Shown: in pieces, positions 7,699 to 17,400 of the stretch
Position numbering within the stretch: position 1 is the stretch's first letter
Layout of the letters: each line of letters starts with the position of its first letter
Source of the DNA: Muribaculaceae bacterium
Lineage (GTDB): Bacteria > Bacteroidota > Bacteroidia > Bacteroidales > Muribaculaceae
DNA length: 27,474 nucleotides
Assembly (NCBI GenBank): GCA_009775265.1
Contig: VSPG01000027.1
Span: forward strand, 1-27,474
Direction: 5' to 3'
Notes under the pieces: generated by a model
The model's input: the letters and a program-made list of their open reading frames with translations, nothing else
What the model was told of the DNA's origin: nothing
The model's database searches: none
Made by a program: the position numbers and the translations under genes

Positions 7699-9132
7699 AT
7701 GGCAAACCTTAAAGAAAAAATAGGCTACGGATTCGGCGACATGGCTTCCAGCATGTTCTGGAAAGTGTTCAGCTACTATCTGCCCTTCTTCTATGCCAAT
7801 GTGTTCGGCATATCGCTTGTCGACACCGGCGTGCTTCTTCTTGTCACCCGCATATGGGATGCGGTGAGCGACCCCATGATGGGTGCCGTAGCCGACCGCA
7901 CACGCACACGCTGGGGAAAATACCGTCCCTATCTGCTGTGGGTGGCTGCTCCGTTCAGCATCTGCGGAATCCTGCTGTTCACAACTCCCGACTGGGGTTA
8001 TGCGGCAAAACTTGTGTGGGCCTATGTGACCTACATTCTGATGATGACAGTCTACACCGGCATCAACGTGCCTTACGGGGCCATGCTCGGCGTCATGACC
8101 GAGGACTCCCAGGAAAAGACCGTATTCTCGTCGTTCCGCATGTTCTTCGCTTACGGCGGCTCGTTCATTGCCCTTTTCGCGTGGGAGCCGTTGTGCTCGC
8201 TGTTTGCCGGCACCGGCATGTCGCTTCAGTCGAGCTGGCAGGGAGCCATGGTCGTGATAGCCCTATGCTGTTTCGTGCTGTTCCTGCTCTGTTTCAGGAT
8301 GACACGCGAGCAGCTGAGCACCGTCAGCGAGGCATCGTTGGCCAAAGACCTCAAGGCACTCGTGACAAACAAGCCGTGGTGGCTGCTCAACGGCGCCTCG
8401 TTGTGCTTCAACCTGTTCAACACCGTGCGCGGCGCCACTGTGGCTTTCTTCTTTGCCGACGTCATAGGCGGCGAGCAGCACATCGTGGTGTTCGGGCTTT
8501 CCATGCTGTTCTACTCGGGTCTGTTCCTCGGGGTAGGGGAAGTGGCAAATATGGTGGGCGTGGCGCTGGCTGTGCCCATAACCAAGCGGCTCGGCAAGAA
8601 ACCCACGTTCATCATGGTGGACGCGCTTCTCATCCTGTTCAGCATAGTGTTCTTCACCTGTTCGCCCGACAGCAATGCCGGTCTGCTGCTCATGCTCCTG
8701 CTGCAGATGGTGATTTCGGTGCTCACGGGTGTGATGTCTCCGCTTGTGTGGTCGATGTATGCCGATGTCAGTGATTACTCCGAGCTGAAATACCGCACTG
8801 CCTCTACCGGCCTGATATTCTCGTCGGCCTCTATGGCGCAGAAATTCGGCGGTGCAATAGGCGGCGCGGCGGTGATGTGGCTTTTGCACGGGTTCGGTTA
8901 TGTGGAAGGCAGCGCATCGCAGCCCTCAGGTGCTGTGGAATGCCTGTGGTGGCTCATGACGTTCATACCGGCCGGAGTGGCCTTGCTGTCGATGGTGATA
9001 GTGTGGCTGTATCCGCTCAACACACGTCGTGTCAATGATATAGTGGCGCAGCTCAGCGTGGCTCGCCGCGGTGCTGCGGATGTTGCGGCCGCAGATGCTG
9101 CCGCCGGCAGTGCCGAAAAGGTGGATTTATGA
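7699..9132 (+). CDS. GPH-family sugar:cation symporter (mannobiose uptake)
   Basis: A 477-residue inner-membrane transporter of the glycoside-pentoside-hexuronide family, expected to have 12 membrane segments. The N-terminal KEKIGYGFGDMASSMFW and the DPMMG (residues 58-62) plus DRTRTRWGKYRPYL cytoplasmic motif are characteristic of the family. The ATG at 7699 (MANLKEKIG) is preferred over an in-frame TTG at 7660, because homologues begin just before KEKIGYG and the extra residues look like untranslated leader. Sitting between the phosphorylase and the epimerase, it matches the position of the transporter in the B. fragilis mannan cluster, so mannobiose or short manno-oligosaccharides are the probable cargo. 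The coupling ion cannot be read from the sequence. Confidence 0.9.
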   Translation: MANLKEKIGYGFGDMASSMFWKVFSYYLPFFYANVFGISLVDTGVLLLVTRIWDAVSDPMMGAVADRTRTRWGKYRPYLLWVAAPFSICGILLFTTPDWGYAAKLVWAYVTYILMMTVYTGINVPYGAMLGVMTEDSQEKTVFSSFRMFFAYGGSFIALFAWEPLCSLFAGTGMSLQSSWQGAMVVIALCCFVLFLLCFRMTREQLSTVSEASLAKDLKALVTNKPWWLLNGASLCFNLFNTVRGATVAFFFADVIGGEQHIVVFGLSMLFYSGLFLGVGEVANMVGVALAVPITKRLGKKPTFIMVDALLILFSIVFFTCSPDSNAGLLLMLLLQMVISVLTGVMSPLVWSMYADVSDYSELKYRTASTGLIFSSASMAQKFGGAIGGAAVMWLLHGFGYVEGSASQPSGAVECLWWLMTFIPAGVALLSMVIVWLYPLNTRRVNDIVAQLSVARRGAADVAAADAAAGSAEKVDL

Positions 9133-10346
9133 ATATGACAGAAAAAGAGATAAAGCTCGCGGCGCAATTGCGCCACGAGCTTCTTGAAGAATTGCAGGAC
9201 AACATCCTGCCATACTGGGCCGGACAGATGACCGACCTTCGGGGCGGCTTTTACGGACGCCGCGACGGCAGCGGCTCGCTGGATGCCGACGCGCCTAAAG
9301 GCGCTGTGCTGAACGCCCGCATCCTCTGGACTTTTTCCGCGGCATACCGTGTGCTGCGGCGTCCCGAGTATCTTGAAACGGCCACGCGTGCCAAACGCGA
9401 GATTATCGACCGGTTCTACGACCACGAATATGGCGGCGTGTTCTGGAGTCTGAATGCCGACGGCACTCCCCTCGACACTAAAAAGCAGTTCTATGCCATA
9501 GGATTTGCCATTTACGGGCTCAGCGAGTACGCCCGTGCCACGGGAGGCGATTCCGAAGCGCTCGATTATGCGCAGAGGATGTTCCGCGACATAGAGGAGC
9601 ACAGCCGCGACAGGGTGCGCGGCGGCTATATGGAGGCAGCCCGCCGCGACTGGGCGCCGATAGCCGACATGCGCCTGAGCGCCAAAGATGACAACGCGTG
9701 CAAGACGATGAACACACATCTGCACATCATAGAGCCTTACACCAATCTGCTGCGTGTGTGGCCGGATGCCGGACTGCGCGAGGCCACGGCCTCGTTGCTG
9801 CGCCTTTTCCTTGACACGTTCGCAGGGCAGGGCGACCGCGGCCATCTCGGTCTGTTTTTCGATGAGGACTGGCACCGGCAGGACGCGGAGATAAGCTACG
9901 GACACGACATCGAAGCCTCATGGCTGATGCTTGAGACCGCCCTGGTGCTCGGCGATGCCGACCTGATAGACCGCACCATGACGGCCACGCGCCGCATAGC
10001 CGATGCGGCCGCAGAAGGGCGTTGCTTCGACGGTTCGATGGTGTACGAACGGCATGCCTCCGGGCGCTACGACAACGACAAGCACTGGTGGGTTCAGGCC
10101 GAGAACGTGGTGGGGCAAGTGTACCAGTATATATTTCACCATCGGGACACGTATCTGCCCATGGCCATGCAGTCGTGGCGCTACATACGCGATAATATAG
10201 CCGACCGCGAGCATGGCGAATGGCTGTGGAGCCGCCGTGGCGCGGAACCCAACCGCACCGACGACAAGGCCGGGTTCTGGAAATGCCCTTACCACAACGG
10301 ACGCATGTGCCTTGAAGTGGCGGAGCGCCTTGAGCGGCTGCTTTGA
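9129..10346 (+). CDS. Mannobiose/cellobiose 2-epimerase (AGE superfamily)
   Basis: A 405-residue cytoplasmic (alpha/alpha)6-barrel enzyme that epimerises the reducing-end sugar of beta-1,4-mannobiose to give mannosyl-glucose for the phosphorylase. Three conserved histidines of the cellobiose 2-epimerase family are visible: the NTHLH motif (His197/His199), His259 in SYGHDIEASW and His389 in CPYHNGRMC, along with KHWWVQAENVVG. The ATG overlaps the transporter stop (ATGA, 4 bases), a sign of translational coupling, and a terminator follows. The context favours mannobiose as the natural substrate over cellobiose. N-acylglucosamine 2-epimerase is the main alternative name for such sequences but is unlikely here. 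Confidence 0.9.
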   Translation: MNMTEKEIKLAAQLRHELLEELQDNILPYWAGQMTDLRGGFYGRRDGSGSLDADAPKGAVLNARILWTFSAAYRVLRRPEYLETATRAKREIIDRFYDHEYGGVFWSLNADGTPLDTKKQFYAIGFAIYGLSEYARATGGDSEALDYAQRMFRDIEEHSRDRVRGGYMEAARRDWAPIADMRLSAKDDNACKTMNTHLHIIEPYTNLLRVWPDAGLREATASLLRLFLDTFAGQGDRGHLGLFFDEDWHRQDAEISYGHDIEASWLMLETALVLGDADLIDRTMTATRRIADAAAEGRCFDGSMVYERHASGRYDNDKHWWVQAENVVGQVYQYIFHHRDTYLPMAMQSWRYIRDNIADREHGEWLWSRRGAEPNRTDDKAGFWKCPYHNGRMCLEVAERLERLL

Positions 10347-10359
10347 CGATGAAAAAGTG

Positions 10360-10390
10360 ATAATCGGGCGTGTTTAGCGCCCGATTATTT
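10360..10390 (+). terminator. Terminator of the mannan operon
   Basis: An 11-bp perfect stem, ATAATCGGGCG at 10360-10370 with its complement at 10378-10388 and a 7-base loop, starts 14 bases after the epimerase stop. Only a short T-run follows, so efficiency may be moderate. The -33 element of the next promoter begins at its 3' edge. Confidence 0.7.
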
Positions 10391-10419
10391 GTAAACTATC
10401 GCATTTATTGTTACTTTTG
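10388..10419 (+). promoter_or_regulatory. Bacteroidetes-type promoter for the GLUG-repeat protein
   Basis: TTTG at 10388-10391 and TACTTTTG at 10412-10419 are separated by 20 bases, close to the Bacteroidetes consensus (TTTG, about 19-21 bases, TAnnTTTG). Transcription would start near 10425, giving a leader of about 90 bases before the ATG at 10518. It is the best-formed single promoter in the window. Confidence 0.65.
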
Positions 10420-10517
10420 CTGCTGATTTCTAAGCGTTAGCCCGATACACTCAGAAAAATACAGGGCTGACGCCGACAAGTCTATTCCCAACATTATCAC
10501 TTATCCAGTTATTATAC

Positions 10518-13500
10518 ATGAACAAATTTCTACTCACAGCGGCAGCTTCGGCAATGACTTTGTCGTCGATAGCTGCTCCTCAGGCCGATGCGGCGCGTGC
10601 CCGTCAGGCCGCATTGTTCCGCTTCGCGCCTCAGGCCGACGCAGTGCTCACAAGTACTGCCGGAGCCGGCTCCGGCTTTGAGAACCTCCGTGCCGGTCGC
10701 TCTTTGGCCAAAGAGGTGACTGTCGACGTACATTCGCTTCCTGCGGCAAGCCAGACCAACTATCTGAATGCACCCAATGGCGAAACGTGGTTCTACACAC
10801 TCGAGAACATAAGCGAAATCGTGGACCATGGCTCATACCAGGAAGAAGTAATTTCCGGCTTCAAGATAAATGTGTACGATGCCGATTTCCAGCTGAAAGG
10901 TTCTGTCGAGGACGAAATCGAACTTGCCGATGGCGAGGTGCGTGTGGCACAGATAAGCGTAGGTGCGCAGCTCACCCAGAAGTTCTTCAACTACGACACT
11001 AACTACGAACTGATGGTGGGCGTGGCATGCAACACCGAGTATTATGTTGTAAATTACCATACGTTCGTTTATTCCATCGCAGGCAGCAAGACCGAGACGG
11101 AGCATATTGCGCAGATTCCGGGATATTACGTATCTGCCATCAACACGTCGACGGATTCCTGGAGCGAGAAGTTCTGGATCACATTCATGACCGAGGAGGA
11201 CTCGGAAACTCCCGAAGTAGGAGGCGTTATGAATGTAATGGACTATGAGTTCCGCACCTACAAGGCTGCCGGCTATGGCGGTCTCGGCGATCCGGTGCTC
11301 ACCACCCGTGTGCCGGGTATCTGCATAGGTGGCGAACATGCCGTTCCATTCATTGCTTCGCAGCACGGCGGCATCCCTTACTTTGCAGTGAACGGTCTTA
11401 AATACAGCTGGTTCGAAGATCCGAATGACTTCACTAACGAGAATCCCACCCAAGGCAATGAACTTGTCGTGGACATCTATGCTCCGGCTTCGTCGTGGGC
11501 TTCCACGGTAGAGAAGTACAGCACCACGACCATTCCTATGTCCGATGTGTCTCTCGACAACCGTTACTTCCTCTATCTCGGAGGCTTTTCTTATGAAGAC
11601 GACCTGTCGTTCGACCGCTATGACACAGACGGTGCGCCGGCTCTTATCATAACCAAGGAACACCACATTTCCGCCAGCGACTCTTACAATTACGACTACG
11701 ATGTGTACAAAGCAGCTGCAAAAGGCGAAACCGTTGCGGCGTCGCATCTGCTGAATTTTGCCACGGGTGTGGACGGCGGCTATTTCATGAACGACATACC
11801 CGGATACGACCCGCAGGTGATGTTTGCCAAAGTCGACGGAGCTTCTTACAGACTTGATTTTGTTAGTCTTATTTCGGGTGAAGTCGAGCACTCCATAAAA
11901 GCTTCCCAGAGCGGAATGTCGCTTACCTCGTCCACCGAGCGAGTGGCTTTCGGCGATTCTTACCTTTATGTGGCCGCGCAGAACCATGGTGAAAGCCAGG
12001 CCAACGGCGATGTGTACACCTTTGTGGCATATTTCAACACCGACGGCACCTTGCACCACGTTGACAAGCTCAATATGGGCAAGGACGTGGATATGGCTCA
12101 GGTATACATAGCACCTGATGCGTTCAACCCGTATATTTTCAACCTGGACGACAAGCGTGAATATATGGTGCTTCTGAAGCGTAAGAACGAAGACGACAAA
12201 ACACGCAACCATGAGGAACTGATGGTGCTCAGCGAAGACCCTGCCGACGCTCCTCTCTTTGTGGTGGCTTCGTCGGAAGAAAACGGGGTTCTGTCTTCGA
12301 TGTTCTATGCCAACCTTGACACGGACAACCCCCGCCTCGTCATCATCACCCAGAAAGACGGCAAGTTCATCACTTCTGCCTATGCTTTGCCTCTCGAATT
12401 GTTCACCAAAGGCGACGGCACGGTCGATAATCCTTATGAAATCGTGACGGCGGGCGGCCTGCAGCAGTTGAAGGCTCATCCTGCGGCACATTTCGCTCTC
12501 GGATGCGACATTGATGCTGCCGGAGTGGAAATGTCTGTTTCCAATTTCGATTTCAGCGGCTCGCTTAACGGACGCGGCCACCACATCAGCAATCTTACGC
12601 TCAGCGGCAGCGCCCTTGTGCCCGCACTTTCACGTGCATCTACAGCCGACGAGCTTTCTCCTGCCGGCTCCATTTGCGACATCGTGTTCGTGGATCCCGT
12701 GTATAATGACATAAAAGAAGGAAGCGGCTTGCTCGTCAATGAGATGCGCGGCGGTGTCGTACGCAATGTTCATGTCTATGGCGGCCGTTACAGCGGCGGC
12801 TCTTATGGCGGTATAGTCGGCTCGGCCTACCTCGGCTCCGTAATCGAGGAAAGCTCTGTGAACGCCGAAATGGAAGGCGAATCGATAGGCGGTGTCGTAT
12901 ACAACACACGCACCGGTACAACTGTGCGTGCATGCGCTTTCAGCGGAAGCATAAAAGGCACCGAGACCATCGGCGGTATCGTGGCTTCGTTCGACAACGC
13001 CGACGACGTGGTGGAAAACTGCCATGTCAATGCCGAAATCATAGGTGAAAACACCATCGGCGGCATAGTCGGCGCGTCCGGCCACGGCGCCATACGCTTC
13101 TGCCATGTGGAAGGAAGCCTTACCGCCACCAAAGCACCCCAATGGGGCGGAGGTCCGAAAACAGGCGGCATAGTGGGCAACCTCTCCCTGCTCGCATCTT
13201 CCGGCGAGACCGGCGAAGGCTCGTCGACAAACGGAACGATGGCAGTGGAAGGATGCTATGTGAACCTTTCCTCCATGACCTATACCGGCCAGCCCTCACA
13301 GAGCGAGGACTATCCCGGACAGAACAGCACGATGCACCGTATCGTAGGCGGCAGCGTGGCCAATATGGAACCCGAAATCATCGGCTACGATAGCGACTGG
13401 AATCCCATCTACAGCGACGAGAAGCAGGTGGAGAAAGGGCTTAAGGACAACTACGCTGTGTCCACTCTTGCCATTGTGGAGGAGGGTATTGCCGACGACA

Positions 13501-14153
13501 CAGCCACAACGGAAGGCAAGAGCGTCGCTGCCGGCGAGACAGGCATGGAATTCTTCTCGGGCCTCGGATTCTGTTATGGCTATGACAGCGAGAACCCCTG
13601 GAGCTTTACCGGCGACCAGACAAAGCCCGCATTGTATTTCGAAGGTGGCCTCCTCTTGATTAACCCTGCCGAAGCCACCATCGACCTTAACGCGGAAATA
13701 GACCTCGACATCACTTGCAAAGGCGGTGAAATCACAGAAGCCGCTCTCGAAGGATTCAGCATGGAAATCTCCGACGAAAGCGTTCTTGAGGTTCTTGACA
13801 TGGGCATGCGCGGAGAAGGCAAAATCGAAGGTATATATCTCACTGTCAAAGGTGTCAAGGGCGGCACGGCAGTGGTTACTGTCAACCTCAACGGCAAGAG
13901 CGTCAAGAGCACCATTACTGTGAAGGCTCAGGACGGTATTTCCGATGCCGTTGCGGAATCGTCCTCTATCAGTTTCGACGGCCGCACCGTGCTCGCAGAA
14001 GGATGCAGCATCGACGTCTTCACGACCATGGGCGTGAAGGTGCTCGGCGGCAACGACAGCCTTGACCTTGGCCGTCTCGGACAGGGTATCTACATCGTCA
14101 GCGCCACCGCTGCCGATGGCTCTGCAAGCACTCTTAAAGTGAACGTGCGCTAA
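10518..14153 (+). CDS. Secreted GLUG-repeat / Ig-like protein with a type IX-like sorting domain
   Basis: A 1211-residue exported protein of unknown function. Residues 1-25 form a Sec signal peptide, with a short APQADA repeat at and after the predicted cleavage region. The N-terminal 650 or so residues are beta-rich with no recognised catalytic motif. Residues of about 757-895 hold GLUG-type repeats, each with a GGIVG-like turn (YGGIVG, IGGVVY, IGGIVA, IGGIVG, TGGIVG), predicted to form a beta-helix-like stack. An Ig-like BIG2-type region follows at about 1044-1138. The last 70 residues (SIDVFTTMGVKV, LGQGIYIVSA, LKVNVR) resemble type A sorting domains of the type IX secretion system, suggesting release to or attachment on the cell surface. 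No secretion-system genes are visible here. It has its own promoter and terminator, so it appears separate from the mannan operon. Adhesin or carbohydrate-associated surface protein are possibilities only. Confidence 0.75.
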   Translation: MNKFLLTAAASAMTLSSIAAPQADAARARQAALFRFAPQADAVLTSTAGAGSGFENLRAGRSLAKEVTVDVHSLPAASQTNYLNAPNGETWFYTLENISEIVDHGSYQEEVISGFKINVYDADFQLKGSVEDEIELADGEVRVAQISVGAQLTQKFFNYDTNYELMVGVACNTEYYVVNYHTFVYSIAGSKTETEHIAQIPGYYVSAINTSTDSWSEKFWITFMTEEDSETPEVGGVMNVMDYEFRTYKAAGYGGLGDPVLTTRVPGICIGGEHAVPFIASQHGGIPYFAVNGLKYSWFEDPNDFTNENPTQGNELVVDIYAPASSWASTVEKYSTTTIPMSDVSLDNRYFLYLGGFSYEDDLSFDRYDTDGAPALIITKEHHISASDSYNYDYDVYKAAAKGETVAASHLLNFATGVDGGYFMNDIPGYDPQVMFAKVDGASYRLDFVSLISGEVEHSIKASQSGMSLTSSTERVAFGDSYLYVAAQNHGESQANGDVYTFVAYFNTDGTLHHVDKLNMGKDVDMAQVYIAPDAFNPYIFNLDDKREYMVLLKRKNEDDKTRNHEELMVLSEDPADAPLFVVASSEENGVLSSMFYANLDTDNPRLVIITQKDGKFITSAYALPLELFTKGDGTVDNPYEIVTAGGLQQLKAHPAAHFALGCDIDAAGVEMSVSNFDFSGSLNGRGHHISNLTLSGSALVPALSRASTADELSPAGSICDIVFVDPVYNDIKEGSGLLVNEMRGGVVRNVHVYGGRYSGGSYGGIVGSAYLGSVIEESSVNAEMEGESIGGVVYNTRTGTTVRACAFSGSIKGTETIGGIVASFDNADDVVENCHVNAEIIGENTIGGIVGASGHGAIRFCHVEGSLTATKAPQWGGGPKTGGIVGNLSLLASSGETGEGSSTNGTMAVEGCYVNLSSMTYTGQPSQSEDYPGQNSTMHRIVGGSVANMEPEIIGYDSDWNPIYSDEKQVEKGLKDNYAVSTLAIVEEGIADDTATTEGKSVAAGETGMEFFSGLGFCYGYDSENPWSFTGDQTKPALYFEGGLLLINPAEATIDLNAEIDLDITCKGGEITEAALEGFSMEISDESVLEVLDMGMRGEGKIEGIYLTVKGVKGGTAVVTVNLNGKSVKSTITVKAQDGISDAVAESSSISFDGRTVLAEGCSIDVFTTMGVKVLGGNDSLDLGRLGQGIYIVSATAADGSASTLKVNVR

Positions 14154-14175
14154 CGTTCGGCTTCGATATCCTCAC

Positions 14176-14210
14176 AAGCGCCCGGCGTACAAAACACGCC
14201 GGGCGCTTTT
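14176..14210 (+). terminator. Strong rho-independent terminator
   Basis: A 13-bp perfect stem, AAGCGCCCGGCGT at 14176-14188 with its complement at 14196-14208, a 7-base loop and a TTTT run ending at 14210. It lies 22 bases after the stop of the GLUG-repeat gene and isolates it from the GH2 gene. Confidence 0.85.
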
Positions 14211-14228
14211 CGTACTTCTGCATGTTTT

Positions 14229-14282
14229 GCTCGGCAAAACTCAAATAGATTTGGTTTTGCACTTAGCTTATGCGTATATTTG
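14229..14282 (+). repeat. Tandem 54-base promoter repeat, copy 1
   Basis: The first 35 bases (14229-14263) are identical to those of copy 2; over 54 bases the copies match at 50. The repeat contains an imperfect hairpin (GCAAAAC..CAAAT paired with ATTTG..GTTTTGC, one bulged T) and ends in a -7 box, TATATTTG at 14275-14282, with a TTTG 21 bases before it. It looks like a complete promoter with a dyad covering its upstream part. Copy 1 is 143 bases from the GH2 start. Confidence 0.7.
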
Positions 14283-14302
14283 ACTGCGTCCTATATACTT
14301 TC

Positions 14303-14356
14303 GCTCGGCAAAACTCAAATAGATTTGGTTTTGCACTCGACTTATCCGTATATTTG
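14303..14356 (+). repeat. Tandem 54-base promoter repeat, copy 2
   Basis: Second copy, offset 74 bases from the first, with its -7 box TATATTTG at 14349-14356 and the same hairpin and TTTG spacing. It is the likelier main promoter for the GH2 gene: the start would fall near 14363, giving a leader of about 60 bases. The four differences from copy 1 cluster just upstream of the -7 box (14338-14347). Confidence 0.7.
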
Positions 14357-14424
14357 CATGAGGAAAGCGCATTGTCATGAAATTTTCAGGCAGACGCTAA
14401 AACGGAATAACCTTAAATCAAGAT

Positions 14425-17400
14425 ATGAGATACGTAAAATCAATATTATTTGCATCCGTCGCGGTTGTGGCATCCATTACGGCTGCCGCCAACGACTGGG
14501 AGAACCCTGCCGTGTTTGCCGAAGGCAGACTGGCTCCGCGCGCCACTGCGCATCCTTACGACAGCAAAGATGCCGCCCGCGAGGGCGACTATGAGGCATC
14601 GCCATATTACCGCTCGCTGAACGGTACATGGAAATTCCGCTTCTCGCCCAAACCGGCCGACCGCCCTGCCGATTTCTACAAGGCCGGCTACGACACATCG
14701 GCGTGGGACGACATAGCAGTGCCCTCCAACTGGGAGATGCAGGGCTACGGAACGCCTATCTATACCAATGTGGTGTATCCTTTTCCTCAGAATCAGCCGC
14801 ATATCCCGCACGGCGACAACCCTGTGGGCAGCTACAAGCGTACATTCGAACTGCCTGAGCAGTGGGACGGACGGCATACGATACTGCACTTCGACGGCAG
14901 CACCGCCGGAATGTATGTGTGGGTCAACGGTCACAAGGCCGGCTATGTGCAGAGCACGAAAAACCCGGCCGAATTCGACATCACGGAGTGGGTGCGCCAG
15001 GGCGTCAACGACATAGCATGCGAAGTATACCGCTGGACCGACGGCTCCTACCTTGAAGATCAGGACTTCTGGCGTCTGTCGGGCATAGACCGCAACGTGT
15101 ACCTCTACAGTGTGGCTCCCGTGCGCATCCTCGATTTCTTCGCTCGTCCGGGTCTGGACGAAGGCTACCGCAACGGTGTGCTCGACGTGGATGTCACTTT
15201 GGCCAACTATGGCGATAAAAAGGCTTCGCCACGTCTGGAAATAGAACTTTACGATGCCGACGGAAAAGAAGTGCTGAAAATGGGTAGGATTATGGGCATT
15301 GGCGCCGATGGTACGGCGGAAGTTTCTTTCGGCGGCAAACTCAAAAACGTCAGAAAATGGAGTTGTGAGACGCCGTATCTTTACACGCTCGTGCTCACCC
15401 TGACGGAGAACGGCAAGGTGCTTGAAAGTACTTCGGCACGCATCGGATTCCGCAAGGTGGAAATCAAGGACAGCCAGCTTATGGTGAACGGAAAGCCCGT
15501 GGAAGTGCATGGCGTGAATCTGCACGAACATCACCAGAGTGCCGGGCATGTAGTGGATCGCGAGACGATGATGAAAGACATCCGCACCATGAAGCAGCAC
15601 AATATCAACGCCGTGCGCACGAGCCACTACCCGCAGTCGCCGCTGTGGTATGAGCTTTGCGACCGCTATGGCATTTATCTTGTCGACGAGGCCAATGTCG
15701 AGATTCACGGCTACGGGTCGTCGCCGTGGGCCAAGGTGGAACCGGGTGTGCATCCCGCCGCCACCGAATCGTGGAAAGCGTCGATTCTCGACCGCGAGTA
15801 CGCTCTCGTCGAGCGCGACAAAAACCATCCGAGCGTGATTGTATGGAGTCTCGGCAACGAATGCGGCGACGGCTCCAACTTCGAGGCCGCATACGATTGG
15901 ATAAAAGGCCGCGACAACACCCGTCCAGTGCAGTTCGAGCAGGCGGTGGAGGGGCGCATCACCGACATCGTGTGTCCGATGTACCCCGACATTCGCGGCA
16001 TGAAGGAATACGCCTCGCGCAAGAATCCCGGACGTCCCTATATCATGTGCGAGTATGCCCACGCCATGGGCAACAGCAGCGGCAACTTCCAGGAATATTT
16101 CGACATCATCCGCTCCAGCAAGCAGATGCAGGGCGGCTTCATATGGGACTGGGTGGACCAGGGCCTGCTCACAAAAGATGAGAACGGCGATGCATACTGG
16201 GCTTATGGCGGCGACTTCGGCGCCTACAACTATTACCACGACGAGAACTTCTGCATCAACGGTCTTGTGCAGCCCGACCGCACGCCTCATCCGGGGCTTT
16301 CCGAAGTGAAAAAAGTGTATCAGGACATACGCTTCGCACCGGCCGACCCTGCCCACGGCTATTTCATTGTCGAAAACCATTTCCACTACCGCAACCTGCG
16401 GGATTATGAACTGCGCTGGCGGCTCACCGACGGCGATGGCATGATCGTGGCCGACGGTGTGATGCCCATCGTGGATCTGCCTGCGGGAAAAAGCATGCGC
16501 CTGCACGCCGACGTGCCCGAAGTGGAAGCCGGCAACGATTATTTCCTGGCGGTATATGCCCATACGCGTAATGGCGACGAAATCATCCCTGCAGGCCATG
16601 AAGTGGCACGCGAGGAGTTCGTTTTCGGCGAACGTCCCTCCGTCCTCCCTGCCGCGCAGGAAAAGCCTGTGCAGGCTAAGAAAGAAGGCCATGAATATGT
16701 GTTTGACTGCGACGGAGGCGTGCGTATCGCTTTCGACGCCCGCAACGGCAACCTGCGTGACTATAGCGAGAACGGACGCCGTGTGGTGGATGCCATGACG
16801 CCTTCGTTCTGGCGAGCCCCCACCGACAACGACTGGGGCAACAATGCCCACCGCCGCCTCAATGCATGGCGCTATGCGGCCGAAAACCGCCGCTGTACGG
16901 GTGTCGCCGTGGACGGCAATACCATTCGTTCGACCTACAGCATGCCCGAAGCCGATGCCGTGCTGGCAGTCGCGTGCAAAGTTTACTCCGACGGCAGTAT
17001 GGACGTGGACGTAGACCTTGACGGCGGCGACGATATGCCCGAAATGTTGCGCATAGGCATGCAGCTGCGTCTCGGACGCCACTACGACAATTTCAGCTAT
17101 GCGGGCCGCGGACCCGTGGAAAACTATTCCGACCGCAACACTGCTGCTTTCATGGGCACATGGGGCGGAAAGGTGGCCGACGAGTTCTTCCCGTACATAC
17201 GTCCGCAGGAGACCGGCAACCACACCGATGTGCGCATGGCATCGCTCACCGACGGTGCGGGACGCGGAGTGCGGGTGTGGGGCGCGCAGCCGCTCAATGT
17301 CAGCGCTCTCGACGTCACACCCGCCGACCTTGACCCCGGCATGGCCAAGCATCAGATGCACAACAGCGACGTGCGCCACAGCCGCAGCAGCGTCTACCTC

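Noticed and set aside
10833..12584. 583-codon open frame on the - strand opposite the GLUG-repeat gene
   Set aside because: No recognisable motif or start context; the + strand frame has a signal peptide, repeats, promoter and terminator.
12790..13200. GGIVG repeats considered as a DNA-level repeat array or CRISPR
   Set aside because: The periodicity is at protein level (GLUG motifs) with variable spacing and diverged DNA; there are no identical repeats with uniform spacers.
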